Source: an uncultured Collinsella sp. (lineage in GTDB: Bacteria > Actinomycetota > Coriobacteriia > Coriobacteriales > Coriobacteriaceae). From it: DNA of 64,000 nt. The stretch covers positions 9,735 to 73,734 of the forward strand of contig CAKTWW010000006.1 in NCBI GenBank assembly GCA_934630855.1, written 5' to 3'. Position numbers and translations under genes: made by a program. Shown one piece after another: positions 14,866-24,431 of this stretch. Numbering within the stretch: the first letter of the stretch is position 1; the number at the start of each line of letters is the position of its first letter. Under the pieces are notes generated by a model that saw only the letters and a program-made list of their open reading frames with translations, made no database searches and had not been told where the DNA came from.

Positions 14866-16344
14866 TTATAGTGCGGCTATGTAAGCCTCATACACCATCC
14901 TGTCTATTTCCGCTTGAAGTGCACTGTTTCTGGGATTAGAGATCATCTCGACGACAGCCTTAGATAGGCGCCTGGCCCATTCGCCATCGATTGGCGGAAT
15001 AGGTATGCGCTTTAGATAATTAGAAGAGTTATTTGCCGTCGGGTTAATAGCATGAATTAGCTGATTCGCTGTGTCTGAGTTAAGAATGCCTAATAAAGGG
15101 ATAACATGCTCCTCTTTATTGGGGAAAATGCCGACTATGCTCTGATCGAACACCCGATTAGACATTAAAACAGCTTTTACGACTTTACTCTTGACCATGG
15201 GAATGCCAATGCCCTTTTTAAAGTAATACTCGCTATTTTGGAATCGTGCCTTTTTGTCATTTTTATAATGTCGCTGGGCTTCAACTCCCCAATCGATATA
15301 CCACTCATCCTCTAATTGGACATACTTTGTTTTGCTTGCTCCTTTTGCAAATGAGATATAGCAATTTGTTCCTTCGATAGGTTGGATGCTGTTCCAATTG
15401 CCGCAAATGCAGGCAGGATTTACTACGGAATAGCCTTTTCCATTACGGGTTGCTTCGTTCAGTTTTCTAATGAAACGCTTGTTGTCACCTGTGTAAATTC
15501 CTGTCGCGCAGTTTGCAATATCGCCCAGCTTTTCGAGTTTTGAGTTGATGACCTCAAAAATCAAATTGTCACTCAGGATAAAAGAACAGCTTTCACCGCG
15601 CAGGATATTTGCCTGTCTGAGATGAAAGGAAGAGATATGCGGCAAATCGAAAGACCCATGAAATTCGGAGGTATGCCTAAATCCCTTATAGATGTCGATC
15701 GTATTGTTCAAAGCGCTGTCTTTATCATATTTAGTCAGGGTTATGATGCAGAGATTGCTATAGCCGAAAGATACTTCGGGAAATAGTTTGCTCGGGAAAA
15801 TCAGTATTTCGTTTATCTGGGTGTTTTCTAAGATAAACCGTCGTAAATACTCATGCATGTGCAAGAACAAAAATGTATCGGGGATGATGAAACACAGCTT
15901 TCCTCCATCCCGAAGCAAAGAGAGACACCTGTACAAAAAGAGAGTATAGGTTTCTTTCACATATAATTCTGGAAACTTTTTCTTTAACTCTGCGCGCCTG
16001 TCGTAATCTTGCCACGCTCCATAAGGAGGGTTTCCTATGATTTTGTCGTATATCGGCGATTTTGCGACTTGATCAAAAAAATCGTCAAACAGGACGTCGG
16101 CCTGCCTGACGGAGATCGCCTTGTTGTCTCCATACTTTTCCTGAAGCTTCCCAACTGCATTGGGATCAATGTCACATGTATCAATTCGAGGAGAACCGCA
16201 GTTTCGCATAATTGCATCGATGAATGCTCCAGCTCCTCCGCAAGGTTCCAGTATTCTGTCGCCTGATTCTATATCAAGCATTCTGACCATGTAGTCAGTT
16301 ATTTCACAGTCATTTGTATAATAGGCTTGAAATTGATCTGCCAT
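14866..16344 (-). CDS. Type II DNA adenine-N6 methyltransferase
   Basis: A 492-residue methyltransferase of the TaqI-like gamma class. The AdoMet motif is LEPCGGAGAF (residues 32-41) and the catalytic motif is IIGNPPYGAW (Asn105-Tyr108). The C-terminal half (about 230-490) is the target-recognition region. It should methylate adenine in a specific sequence and protect host DNA from the neighbouring nuclease. It starts nine bases after the stop of the putative endonuclease gene. Composition is clearly AT-richer than core genes, consistent with horizontal transfer of a mobile restriction-modification unit. Confidence 0.9.
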   Translation of the reverse strand: MADQFQAYYTNDCEITDYMVRMLDIESGDRILEPCGGAGAFIDAIMRNCGSPRIDTCDIDPNAVGKLQEKYGDNKAISVRQADVLFDDFFDQVAKSPIYDKIIGNPPYGAWQDYDRRAELKKKFPELYVKETYTLFLYRCLSLLRDGGKLCFIIPDTFLFLHMHEYLRRFILENTQINEILIFPSKLFPEVSFGYSNLCIITLTKYDKDSALNNTIDIYKGFRHTSEFHGSFDLPHISSFHLRQANILRGESCSFILSDNLIFEVINSKLEKLGDIANCATGIYTGDNKRFIRKLNEATRNGKGYSVVNPACICGNWNSIQPIEGTNCYISFAKGASKTKYVQLEDEWYIDWGVEAQRHYKNDKKARFQNSEYYFKKGIGIPMVKSKVVKAVLMSNRVFDQSIVGIFPNKEEHVIPLLGILNSDTANQLIHAINPTANNSSNYLKRIPIPPIDGEWARRLSKAVVEMISNPRNSALQAEIDRMVYEAYIAAL

Positions 16345-16353
16345 TTTATCGTC

Positions 16354-17229
16354 CTACCAAGTGAGATATTTGGTTAAGTCGTTATCGAGAATGTAGTCTG
16401 CGAATTCTTTAGAAAAGTCTCCCATCCAATCGATGTTCAGAACCATCCATTTTTTCAAGTCAAACCCCGTAAATTCCTTCATCTTGGAATAGGCATCTTC
16501 GGCGCAAAAGACTTGCCAATGTGGTGAATTCTTCAGCGTTTGGAGATAATGATTGTTCTCGTCTTCAGGCTGCCTGACGAATATCAGACACTCATATTTG
16601 TTGGAAAGGGCGGCGTAAATGCCTGCTACCTGGAGCAGGCGATTCGTATTACCTTTTTCGTTGCTTGAAAAACCGCTCTTGAAATCAACGTTATAGAACC
16701 TGTCATTTTGTTTGAAATGCATGTCTAGAGACATGTTTATGTTACTGCTATCAATCATGTCCCAAGCAACAAGATAGTAATCCGAAAGATCTCTTTTTTG
16801 TTCTTCAGGAATCTCAAGTTTGATGATGAATTCTTTAGTTTCAGACTGCATAGAATCTTGTATTTCAGTAAATGAAGGAGGTTCGAAAAAAGACAGGCTA
16901 TTCAAGGGATGGGCAAAAACAATTTTACAGAACGGTTCCCATAATTCGCCAATGCGCCTCGAAAATGCCATGTAGTCGTATTTCCAGATTGCATTCCTGT
17001 ATTCAAGCATTACTACATAATATGCGTATGATGTCAGCAGTAGACGATCGAGCAGTTTTTGAGGGTCCGATTGCCCTTCTGCCGTCTGGCTAAGCCTAGT
17101 GTCCCTTTTTTTAACAATCCGCTTGTTGAATTCAGCTGCTTTCCTTTTTTCATCACGAATATTGCTGATATCAATAAGGATTTCATCAGCTTCATTGCGA
17201 ATTAAATTGAGCAAATCAGTCTTATTCAT
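16354..17229 (-). CDS. Probable type II restriction endonuclease
   Basis: A 291-residue protein. A PD-(D/E)xK-like site is visible: Asp169 (SLDMHFK) followed by Asp182-Phe-Lys184 (YNVDFKSGF), preceded by an acidic helix around Glu96-Glu98. The context directly upstream of, and cotranscribed with, a type II adenine methyltransferase supports the call. The start at 17229 (MNKTDLLNLI) is preferred over a longer frame from 17298. The recognition site cannot be read from sequence. Low GC suggests transfer with the methylase. Confidence 0.7.
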   Translation of the reverse strand: MNKTDLLNLIRNEADEILIDISNIRDEKRKAAEFNKRIVKKRDTRLSQTAEGQSDPQKLLDRLLLTSYAYYVVMLEYRNAIWKYDYMAFSRRIGELWEPFCKIVFAHPLNSLSFFEPPSFTEIQDSMQSETKEFIIKLEIPEEQKRDLSDYYLVAWDMIDSSNINMSLDMHFKQNDRFYNVDFKSGFSSNEKGNTNRLLQVAGIYAALSNKYECLIFVRQPEDENNHYLQTLKNSPHWQVFCAEDAYSKMKEFTGFDLKKWMVLNIDWMGDFSKEFADYILDNDLTKYLTW

Positions 17230-17474
17230 TGCGTTCCGATCGACGTTGCTATCGTTACATTGTTGCAAAATGCACAATTCATGCGAAATGCAATACATCC
17301 GACACTATATCACTGATAAGAATGGTTCTTATGTGCCCACCAATAACATCCGGCATTACATTGATAGGGGTCGCACCCTGCCAGCCAGTTGCGACAATAG
17401 CAGAATCTATGCCCACGGCATAGCGCAGCTGAACGAACACGTAAGCCGCCGAAGAGCGGTTTATTTGTATCGCA

Positions 17475-18641
17475 AATCTAACAGTTTAGATAACAGGTGA
17501 TGATTCGGGGAGCGGAGGGTCCCCGAATGCCATGCTCTTCCCAGCCAAACATAGAATTTGCCCGAACGCCCACCCGGATCTTTGTTTGGCGACAGCCACT
17601 CCGGGTGGGCGTTCGGGCGGATGGGGCAGATCCATATGGGAGGAGCGAATCCCTTTGGGGCACTCGTGGCGGGCCTGACCGCCGACGAGTTCCTGCTGCC
17701 CAGAGAGGCCGTCGACGAGAGGCGCTGCCGCGACGAGGTCGGCGTTGGCACGCTCGCCGAGGCCGCCGCGGCCTACCGGCTGACCTGGGGTGCCCAGAAT
17801 GCGGCGCGCACGGCGCCTGGAAGGACGGGTCGACCGCGGCCGGGGTCCCGAGGTGGCGCTGCCGCTGCTGCGGCAGGAGGCTCACCTCCCTCACCGGCAC
17901 CGTCCTCGAGCACTGCCGCAAGCCGCTCGCCACCTGGGTCTCCTTCATCAGGCTCATGCGTCGCAACGTCCCCGTCGAGTGCGCGGCCGAGCCGTGCGGC
18001 GTCACCCACAAGACGGCCTTCGAGTGGCGCCACCGCGTGCTCGCCACGGTGTCCGACCACCGGGACCGGATCGTGCTGCGCGACACCGTCTGGGTTGACG
18101 AGGCCTACGTCAACGACACGGACCTCTCCATGGGCTACGGACAGGCCAAGAAGCGCAGCCTCTCCCCGCCAGAAGCTGTGCATCTGCGTCGCCGTCGACG
18201 TCCACAAGAACCCGGTCGCGGTCGCCTGCGGCCACGGGAAGCCCAACACGGCGCGCGTGAGGAAGGCCATGGGCGGCAGGATAGCGCCCGGGTCGCTGCT
18301 CATCCACGACCTCGAGCGGGCCCACGGCGTGCTGGTCGGGGACGGCGGGCTCGAGAGCGAGGCGCACAGGGCAGGCGTCAACGACCCGGTCCACCTGGAG
18401 CGGATAGAGATGGTGAACGACCTGTGCTCCCGGCTCAAGCGCTACCCCTGGCGCTTCACGGGGATGTCGCCGTGGAACCTGCAGGCCTACCTCGACTGGT
18501 ACGTCTACCTCTTCCGGGTCAACCAGGCGCGCGACAGATGGGACCCGACCGCAAGGGTGGTGCGCCATATCCTGATGGCCGACGCGACTTACCGCAGCTT
18601 GGGGTAGGTGCGGCATCGCCCGTTATCTAAACTGTTAGATT
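17475..18641 (+). mobile_element. IS1595-type insertion sequence, decayed
   Basis: Perfect 20-bp terminal inverted repeats (AATCTAACAGTTTAGATAAC at 17475-17494 and its complement at 18622-18641) bound a GC-rich 1,167-bp element carrying one transposase gene broken by two frameshifts. The GC content contrasts sharply with the AT-rich flanks. No matching target duplication is seen next to the repeats. The right end supplies part of the stop codon of the minus-strand YraN-like gene, so the insertion may have trimmed that gene. Confidence 0.88.
17558..18607 (+). pseudogene. IS1595-family transposase with two frameshifts
   Basis: The N terminus (from MPERPPGSLFGDS) and the C-terminal part (CICVAVDVHKNPVAVACG, IEMVNDLCSRLKRYPWRF, WNLQAYLDWYVYLFRVNQ) lie in one frame. 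The middle lies in another: a zinc ribbon (CPECGAHGAWKDG with RCRCCGRRL) and the first DDE strand TVWVDEAYV. The shifts fall near 17790 and 18165. Zn ribbon plus DDE core is the IS1595/ISXO2-like plan. Unless translation is recoded or the sequence has errors, the enzyme is inactive. Confidence 0.82.
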
Positions 18642-19017
18642 ATTTAATTAAATTTCCCTTTGTGAATCTTTGGGAATTGCTAAGTGTATCGCGCTGATGA
18701 CGAAGTAAGGCTTTATCGCTGTTGAGAATCAGTAGATTTACCAGGTCAAATCGAGTCGGATAGTTCTTACAACTGGGATGGTCTGCCAAGTAACCGGTTG
18801 CCAAGCACTCAGGGGAGCTCCGATCGAGGTCTGTCGCGGGGAATCCCTTGCCGTTATTCTGGCTGAGCTGACAGATGATAAAGACTAACTCATCTTTTTC
18901 TACAGCGATGAAGCAGAAGCCGTCACTGTGTTGCCAGCTCCTATCTAAAACTATGAAACCACTTCGCTTGAGGTAACTCTCGATACCCTCCATTGCCTTG
19001 ATATTGCTGTCTTCCAC
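18640..19017 (-). CDS. YraN/UPF0102-like protein, degenerate
   Basis: A 125-residue protein whose layout follows YraN-family nuclease-fold proteins: GIESYLKRSGFIVLDRSWQH, then FIAVEKDELVFIICQLS, KGFPATD, and a tail RFDLVNLLILN with KALLRHQRD that matches the family C terminus. The residues expected at the active site (GEIDIIA and VEVKTR in typical members) read DGFCFIA and IICQLSQN here, so catalysis is unlikely. The stop codon overlaps the end of the IS element. It is probably a decayed or repurposed paralogue. Confidence 0.55.
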   Translation of the reverse strand: MEDSNIKAMEGIESYLKRSGFIVLDRSWQHSDGFCFIAVEKDELVFIICQLSQNNGKGFPATDLDRSSPECLATGYLADHPSCKNYPTRFDLVNLLILNSDKALLRHQRDTLSNSQRFTKGNLIK

Positions 19018-19557
19018 GGTTGAACTCCTTTGTCATCGGCTCGCATTTGGCTGCTGCTTTTGTTGTCCGTGTGCCACGGGAATTTACGAGGATTGGGAGG
19101 TGGAGGTTGGAGCCTTGGCTGCAGTCGCCGCAGCTAAGGCTCGTTCCGGATAAAACGCCGCGGCTCAAAGCTGGCATGCTCGAAGGTGAATCTTGAAGGC
19201 GACGATAATGGAACGCCCTAGGGCGCCTTGGCATGTGGAATGAAAAAGCGCCAAGCGGAAAAATCATTTCCAAGGGTGGGTAAATGGAGGCTACGTGGCC
19301 AAACTGTCTTCTTCATTGGCGTTCCCTCGATCAACGGCTGGGATGCTTGCCTGCATTGATAGCTCCCTATCTTGCTCTTTTCGGCATCGATGTTTCGCAG
19401 GCGTTCAGCCATCGGTACGATAATGGACGTGTCATACGACAGCACGATACTGTGCTGTCGTATGACATAGAATAGCAGCACGATTTTGTGCTGTCAATCT
19501 GTTGAGTGGAAATTTGAGCAATGATATCTTCTAGATGACGCATGGTCAGGAGGAGCT
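19018..19557. other. 540-bp region without a convincing gene
   Basis: Two short minus-strand frames in this stretch have poor composition and no ribosome sites, and are not called. The right third holds two palindromic sites and a promoter in front of the XRE gene. The left part could be debris left by the rearrangements around the IS element. Confidence 0.5.
19431..19493 (+). promoter_or_regulatory. Paired palindromic operators upstream of the XRE gene
   Basis: A perfect 15-bp inverted repeat GTCATACGACAGCAC (19431-19445, complement 19452-19466) has the core CAGCACGATACTGTGCTG, and a second site CAGCACGATTTTGTGCTG lies at 19476-19493, 36 bp further on. A -35 TTGAGT (19502-19507) and -10 TATCTT (19525-19530) follow with 17-bp spacing. 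These are likely binding sites for the XRE regulator encoded next. Confidence 0.65.
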
Positions 19558-19983
19558 ATGACGATAGGCGCGCGCATACGCAAATTTCGCAATGAATGTG
19601 GATTAACGCAGAGGGACTTGGCTGATACGGTTGGCATTACTGAATCTGCTATTCGTAATTACGAACGAGACATCAGAACGCCGAGCGATTCGCAAATTGA
19701 GAAAATTGCCGTCGCACTTGGGGTGTCGCCCGATTCTATTCGCGACATGGGTGTGAGTGGGGCTCGTGGCGCGCTTGAGGTTCTGTTTAGATTTGAACGA
19801 GAACTCGGGCTAAAGCCAGTTGTCACCTATGAGGGCATAGCTGTTGTGCCAGACTCAAGAAAGCGAGACACGCGGCGGACCGCTCAGGCGTTGGAGCTAT
19901 GGAAGTGCATGCGCGACCAGCTCGAAGCTGGTGAAATGACTGAAGAAGAGTATGAGAATTGGAAGGCCAGATTCCAGGGTTAA
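19558..19983 (+). CDS. XRE-family transcriptional regulator
   Basis: A 141-residue protein. Residues 3-57 form a lambda-repressor-like helix-turn-helix (IRKFRNECGLTQRDLADTVG, ITESAIRNYERDIRTPSDSQ) close to the SinR/Xre pattern. The C-terminal part is a helical, acidic region (TAQALELWKCMRDQLEAGEM) likely for dimerisation. An AGGAGGAG ribosome site precedes the ATG. Two palindromic sites upstream suggest autoregulation. No partner gene follows within 150 bases on the same strand. Confidence 0.85.
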   Translation: MTIGARIRKFRNECGLTQRDLADTVGITESAIRNYERDIRTPSDSQIEKIAVALGVSPDSIRDMGVSGARGALEVLFRFERELGLKPVVTYEGIAVVPDSRKRDTRRTAQALELWKCMRDQLEAGEMTEEEYENWKARFQG

Positions 19984-20134
19984 TCAATGGCTGCTTTCAT
20001 TTAAGTGCTAATACGAACCCCGCTTCTTCTAAAGAAAACAATGCTATTTTAAAAGGCTGAAGACTTTTATGGGACGGGAACCGAGGGCTTTTGTTTGTGC
20101 CTATTCGTCATACCCGCAATTGACGGAGTAAGGC

Positions 20135-20827
20135 TCAGCCCAACTTGTCAGGGTCATATCCCTTTGTATACACGGTAAAGCTAAGGTCATCGATCGTTCC
20201 AGTACTGTAGATGCATGCGTCGGGCGCGCTCCATGTGTCTTGGACGGTCGGGTCAGTCCAGACATATTCGGGCCCATCGATTCCAAGCAATGGAATGGGC
20301 CTCGCCACGTGGTCGGCGTTATTTATCTGCACAATGATCTCCAACAACATGTGCAGTTTTACATGCCATGAGCTGTACGGATGCTTACCTGGCCCCTTGT
20401 AATCCAGTGTGCACTTTGATTGCGGGCTTTCGGCGAGCTGGCTCAAACATTCAAAAAGCGCCGGGTACTCGGCTCCAGGAAACTCGATTTGTACATACCG
20501 ATTGCCATCGCGGACAAATCCGTACCACAACACGGGGTATGGATACTCGAGCCTGTCCGGCCGCTTGATTTTCGCCCTGCAATTGGGCTGGTTGACGATA
20601 GACAGCCACGTCCTATAGAGCTCATCGGAAATGAGGTCGTTCGCTTGGTATGCTGGACCAAGGCCATCGAGGACAAAGCTGCCGAGGCGCTCAAAATAGT
20701 GGACACAATCCGTTAGGCCCTTTTCATATGCCGTTTCGGTCTTTCTCTGTATATTTAGCGCAACGTCGCAGGGCCCTGGCCCTGATTCTTCTCGCCATGT
20801 GGAACCTCCTCGTTCTCTGGACTGCAT
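20135..20827 (-). pseudogene. Broken copy of the DUF6076-like C-terminal domain
   Basis: The 230-codon frame matches only the C-terminal 200 or so residues of the protein at 20944-22902. Shared blocks include LYRTWLSIVNQP with LYEEWLKAINRP, and YPYPVLWYGFVRDGNR with YPHPVIWNGSLEDGNE. Similarity begins upstream of the first in-frame ATG context, the zinc-ribbon half is missing, and no ribosome site is evident. It is most simply a 5'-truncated tandem duplicate, though expression as a separate small protein cannot be excluded. Confidence 0.6.
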
Positions 20828-20943
20828 GGCAGCCCGAGCGTAACGGGGATGCGCGGGCGGGCGTTTAATGGCGGTACCGAACGGCAGTATTTGCCCGGGT
20901 AGACGGCGGTGCCGATCCGCGATATAGGTGGTACCGAAAGAGC

Positions 20944-22902
20944 CTAGGACTCAACGTGATCATTTCTGGCGGGTAGGCAATCCCAGTAATCGGATAAACC
21001 GGGAATGGGGAGATGCTCAATTGCTCTTGCGCCCTTCTTTCTGGTCTTGTCAGCCTCTAGCTCTAATGAGATGACGGAGGCAACCAGATCGAATTTAGAG
21101 ATTAGCCATCCGTTGTCCAATTGTCGACAACTGCCCGGCCTCTTTTCTGAAAGCTTGTCCAAGGTTTCTGGGAGAGTGCCGAATTGTGCCGACCGGGTCG
21201 TCACGACAACAATCTCATTGCCATCCTCTAATGAACCGTTCCAAATCACAGGATGAGGATAACCGCAAGTTTCAGGCGTTTGGGTGCTGGGCTGGTTTTT
21301 GGGCCGATTGATTGCCTTGAGCCACTCTTCATAGAGTGATTTCGGCACGAGAGGGGAGCGTTGATAAAATGGCCCAAGGGTGTGGTCGACGGCATCGGCC
21401 AGTTCTTGAAAATAAAGCTGTCGTTTTTTGCTGACAGCCATAGGGTTATATCCTTCTTTCCCACTGGCGGTATCTGCTTTGCGTCTTAAATTGACGGCGG
21501 TTGCATGGGGCAGCTTTTTACCAAGCTTGAGTTTTGTATTGCTCACGGGATTGCAGTACATGCCCGTTTCGTTGTCGTATCTAGAACAATACTTGCTATT
21601 GTTGCCAGTTGGGAAAAAGGGCTTGTTGCATGCACTGCATTTTACCGGAAGTGTTCCGGATCGCAGTGCTTCGCATAGTAGGTGCGCATAGAGCACCGAG
21701 AATGATCCCGGAAGAAAAGAGTGAATCAATAAATGGGAACGGTCTATCAGGTGCTGGAAATGAAGGGCTTCCTGCACTGCCCTGCTGTCGTTGATGTCCA
21801 CAACAAGATATTTCCCGTCATTTACGAAAAACCGCATGGTGCCGATTGCACTTTCGGCGTTTCTCGATAACTCTACCTCGTCGTAGAGTCTGCTCTTAAT
21901 TAGGTTAAGTGCCAGAGAGTTGAGACTGTTGAGGTCCTGGACTATCGGGCCGGCGATTGCGTGTTTTGTACATTTTGATGACGTTAGCTTTCCAAAGCGG
22001 CGTATTTGATTCGCGACATCCAGGATAGATTCTCCGGTAGAAAGTAGCTTCGCGAATAATGAAACGTGACTGCTGAGGTCATCTCGATAAGAAGGCTCGT
22101 TTATCTTCTTGGATAAGCTAAGACAATCAATGATGATGTCGCCAAGAACGGCCATTGCCAACTCATGGATGTCGATGGCTAGTTGGGTATCAGCTAATTG
22201 ACCGTGGAAATGCGTCTCATAAAACTCCCTTTTAGTTTCTGGCGTTTTAAGCGCCAGCGGGTGGTGGGCAATTGAGTGCTCGCTTCCGCGAGCGAGCTCG
22301 GGCCTACAATTTAGGTCAAAGATCATTTCAATGTAACTGGCCAGATTGGGCGCAACGGAATCGGCGGCATCGTTACTGCTCAGTAACTCAAGTGCTGGCA
22401 TGGCAACTCTCGCGATGTCTCCACACTCTGTTGCCCAAAGAGAGAAAACCTTCGAGGGCAAATAGGCATCGGGTATTTCACCAAGATAAACCGAATCGAT
22501 GCATAATGAGCAAGCATTGAAAAAGAGCTGGTAGATACCGTCCGAATAGCCGCCGCTTATTGCGGAATCAAGCGCTTGTTTGACTGCCCCTGCGAGCTCG
22601 TGCGTTATATTTGCCATTTCGATATGGCATTTGCCGAGGTCATCGCCTGCGTCAATTATTCTCGAACAAAGCGGAGGAAAACACGTGGCAGCGTTTTTAT
22701 AATCTGAGCCTTCGAGATATTGAGCTTCTTGAATGCGCTGCATTCGCCGTAGCGAACTAAAGATGCGGTGTGGAACGGGCGCCGAATGGGCGTTGCGATA
22801 TTCGATATACCAAGAGGACATTTCGTTAAAGAAGTTCTCAAGATCAATTCGTATCAATTCGTTTAACAGCTCTTTTACAGACCAATGCTGTTCGAATTCC
22901 AT
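20944..22902 (-). CDS. Large DUF6076-like zinc-ribbon protein
   Basis: A 652-residue protein. Residues 1-415 are helical with no recognised enzyme motif. A zinc-ribbon follows: Cys422, Cys425, Cys439 and Cys450 (VKCSACNKPFFPTGN, SKYCSRYDN, GMYCNP), the mark of DUF6076-type proteins. After it comes a basic segment (LRRKAD), then a C-terminal domain of about 150 residues that is duplicated just downstream. The start at 22902 follows GAGGG; upstream codons look non-coding. Low GC indicates acquired DNA. Function unknown; the ribbon suggests nucleic-acid binding. Confidence 0.65.
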   Translation of the reverse strand: MEFEQHWSVKELLNELIRIDLENFFNEMSSWYIEYRNAHSAPVPHRIFSSLRRMQRIQEAQYLEGSDYKNAATCFPPLCSRIIDAGDDLGKCHIEMANITHELAGAVKQALDSAISGGYSDGIYQLFFNACSLCIDSVYLGEIPDAYLPSKVFSLWATECGDIARVAMPALELLSSNDAADSVAPNLASYIEMIFDLNCRPELARGSEHSIAHHPLALKTPETKREFYETHFHGQLADTQLAIDIHELAMAVLGDIIIDCLSLSKKINEPSYRDDLSSHVSLFAKLLSTGESILDVANQIRRFGKLTSSKCTKHAIAGPIVQDLNSLNSLALNLIKSRLYDEVELSRNAESAIGTMRFFVNDGKYLVVDINDSRAVQEALHFQHLIDRSHLLIHSFLPGSFSVLYAHLLCEALRSGTLPVKCSACNKPFFPTGNNSKYCSRYDNETGMYCNPVSNTKLKLGKKLPHATAVNLRRKADTASGKEGYNPMAVSKKRQLYFQELADAVDHTLGPFYQRSPLVPKSLYEEWLKAINRPKNQPSTQTPETCGYPHPVIWNGSLEDGNEIVVVTTRSAQFGTLPETLDKLSEKRPGSCRQLDNGWLISKFDLVASVISLELEADKTRKKGARAIEHLPIPGLSDYWDCLPARNDHVES

Positions 22903-23149
22903 TCCCTCACATTCTTGGTCTTTATTGGATTTTGCGCTTGTCGATTGTTTGCAACTGAGATACAAAGAGGTATCCCTGTCGAACCGAATGAAGCTAGCCC
23001 TAACGCGCCAGGTCAGAGCTATTAAATTGGCACCCTGCATGTTTCTTGACCAGCACAACTTTCAGAATCAAATAAACCTTGTGCTATTATGCCACTTTGT
23101 CGTGTTCAATAGGAGTCGAGCAAGAAAGAAGTCCAAAGGAGGACAGAAA

Positions 23150-23491
23150 ATGTTTGACGACACCCTGTTTGAACTGGTGAATTCTGCCAAGCGAGATGAG
23201 CTCGAAGATCTCGTTTGCGAGATTATGACGATCTGCGATGAGCTGAAGACTTGTCTTTCCGAGGAGTGCGGGCTCGGTTTCATTGAAGCCTGCGCCCGTC
23301 AAAGCGCCTATGAGCTCATGCTCGATAACTGCCGCGACGAGCTTGCCCTTTTGGGCTTTGAGCTCGAGTGGAGTGTTGAGGACTATCCGGTGGTCTCGCC
23401 GGTTCGTTCGGTTGCGCTTACGTGTATTCCAACGCATGACGCTGTCGACGTCGAGTTTTCGAGTCGTAATGACTTTGATATAGCTTGCTAA
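23150..23491 (+). CDS. Hypothetical 113-residue acidic protein
   Basis: It starts behind a near-ideal AAAGGAGGA. The protein (MFDDTLFELVNSAKRDELED and on) is acidic, alpha-helical in its first 80 residues with three cysteines, and ends in a beta-like segment. No membrane segment and no recognised family. It is the first of three plus-strand genes (to 25145) with similar composition, separated by 96-127 bases. Confidence 0.6.
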   Translation: MFDDTLFELVNSAKRDELEDLVCEIMTICDELKTCLSEECGLGFIEACARQSAYELMLDNCRDELALLGFELEWSVEDYPVVSPVRSVALTCIPTHDAVDVEFSSRNDFDIAC

Positions 23492-23618
23492 CCACTCTTT
23501 CTTCGTAGGCGGTCAAGCCAACTTGCTGTTTTATCGAGACTTCTAAGCTGCCTCGTTCTTTATTCCAATCACCCTAAAACTCAATCACTAGCCAATCGGT
23601 CTCTCTGAAAGGAAGATC

Positions 23619-24431
23619 ATGAACACCTCTATCCAAAATGTACCTTCCCCTCCCAGACAGAGCATTGCCAAACTTGCTGAGGGTGCGTTGCTAATCACAG
23701 TTGCTGCGTTAGCCGTAATCGGCATCATTTCCTTTACTGCGCCGTCGTGTATCTGGAAAAGTGAGATCCCAATGTTCACGCCTGACCTGTTCGATCATCC
23801 CTACGATGCTCCAACGGCAGAGGATATTGTGTCAGGAATGAAGACGCTCGATCTGGTATCGATGGTCGCGGCCGTGCTCGTTGCTCTGTATCCTGTATAC
23901 CACGCCATTTGGTGTCTCTGTGCAGGTATTGGATGCGACTGCAAGGCCCCCGTCTTTTACGGACGGATGTCGCGCCGTTTTGGCTCGTTGAGCGCTTGTT
24001 CGCTACTTGCCGTGCTTGCCGTATGCCGTGGATTCGAATGCTATATCGATGGCGGAGCCACGGGAGACAAGCTCCTTATGATCGTAGGCCTTTTCCTCAT
24101 GGCGACATCGATCGCGCTTGTGTTTGGCTGCGCCTTGGCATGCGTTGTCAAATGGTATGAGCTCAAGGGTCCCGGGCGCTATCGTGGCGACAGGGCTCTT
24201 ATCACGTGGTTCGGCCGTGCGGATGCCTTGCTGGATTGTGTAAGCTCAAACCTGGTACTGCTATATGGTGCCGAATTGCTCGCCTGTGTTGCATCGTTGA
24301 TCTTTGGGTATGCCGTTGTTAACGCCATCGTTTCCATCATCACAATCGGCTTGACCGCCTGGGGCATTGTGCTCGTCATCATCTTTATCCCTCTTTGCAT
24401 TGGCTTTGTTGCGGTCGGTTCGAAGAACTAA
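23619..24431 (+). CDS. Polytopic membrane protein of unknown function
   Basis: A 270-residue protein with about six or seven hydrophobic helices (near 20-42, 78-106, 123-140, 150-177 and two or three between 205 and 268). A short loop with several cysteines (CLCAGIGCDCKAP) lies after the second helix. RBS AAAGGAAG precedes the ATG. No transporter signature was recognised. It lies in the accessory island between two small soluble-protein genes and may be the membrane component of a local system. Confidence 0.65.
   Translation: MNTSIQNVPSPPRQSIAKLAEGALLITVAALAVIGIISFTAPSCIWKSEIPMFTPDLFDHPYDAPTAEDIVSGMKTLDLVSMVAAVLVALYPVYHAIWCLCAGIGCDCKAPVFYGRMSRRFGSLSACSLLAVLAVCRGFECYIDGGATGDKLLMIVGLFLMATSIALVFGCALACVVKWYELKGPGRYRGDRALITWFGRADALLDCVSSNLVLLYGAELLACVASLIFGYAVVNAIVSIITIGLTAWGIVLVIIFIPLCIGFVAVGSKN

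Noticed and set aside
16344..16354. Naming the endonuclease after a specific type II enzyme
   Set aside because: The DxK site and context support a restriction enzyme, but recognition site and subfamily cannot be read from the sequence alone.
19218..19481. Minus-strand frame left of the XRE operators
   Set aside because: It starts inside the palindromic operators, lacks a ribosome site and shows no domain.
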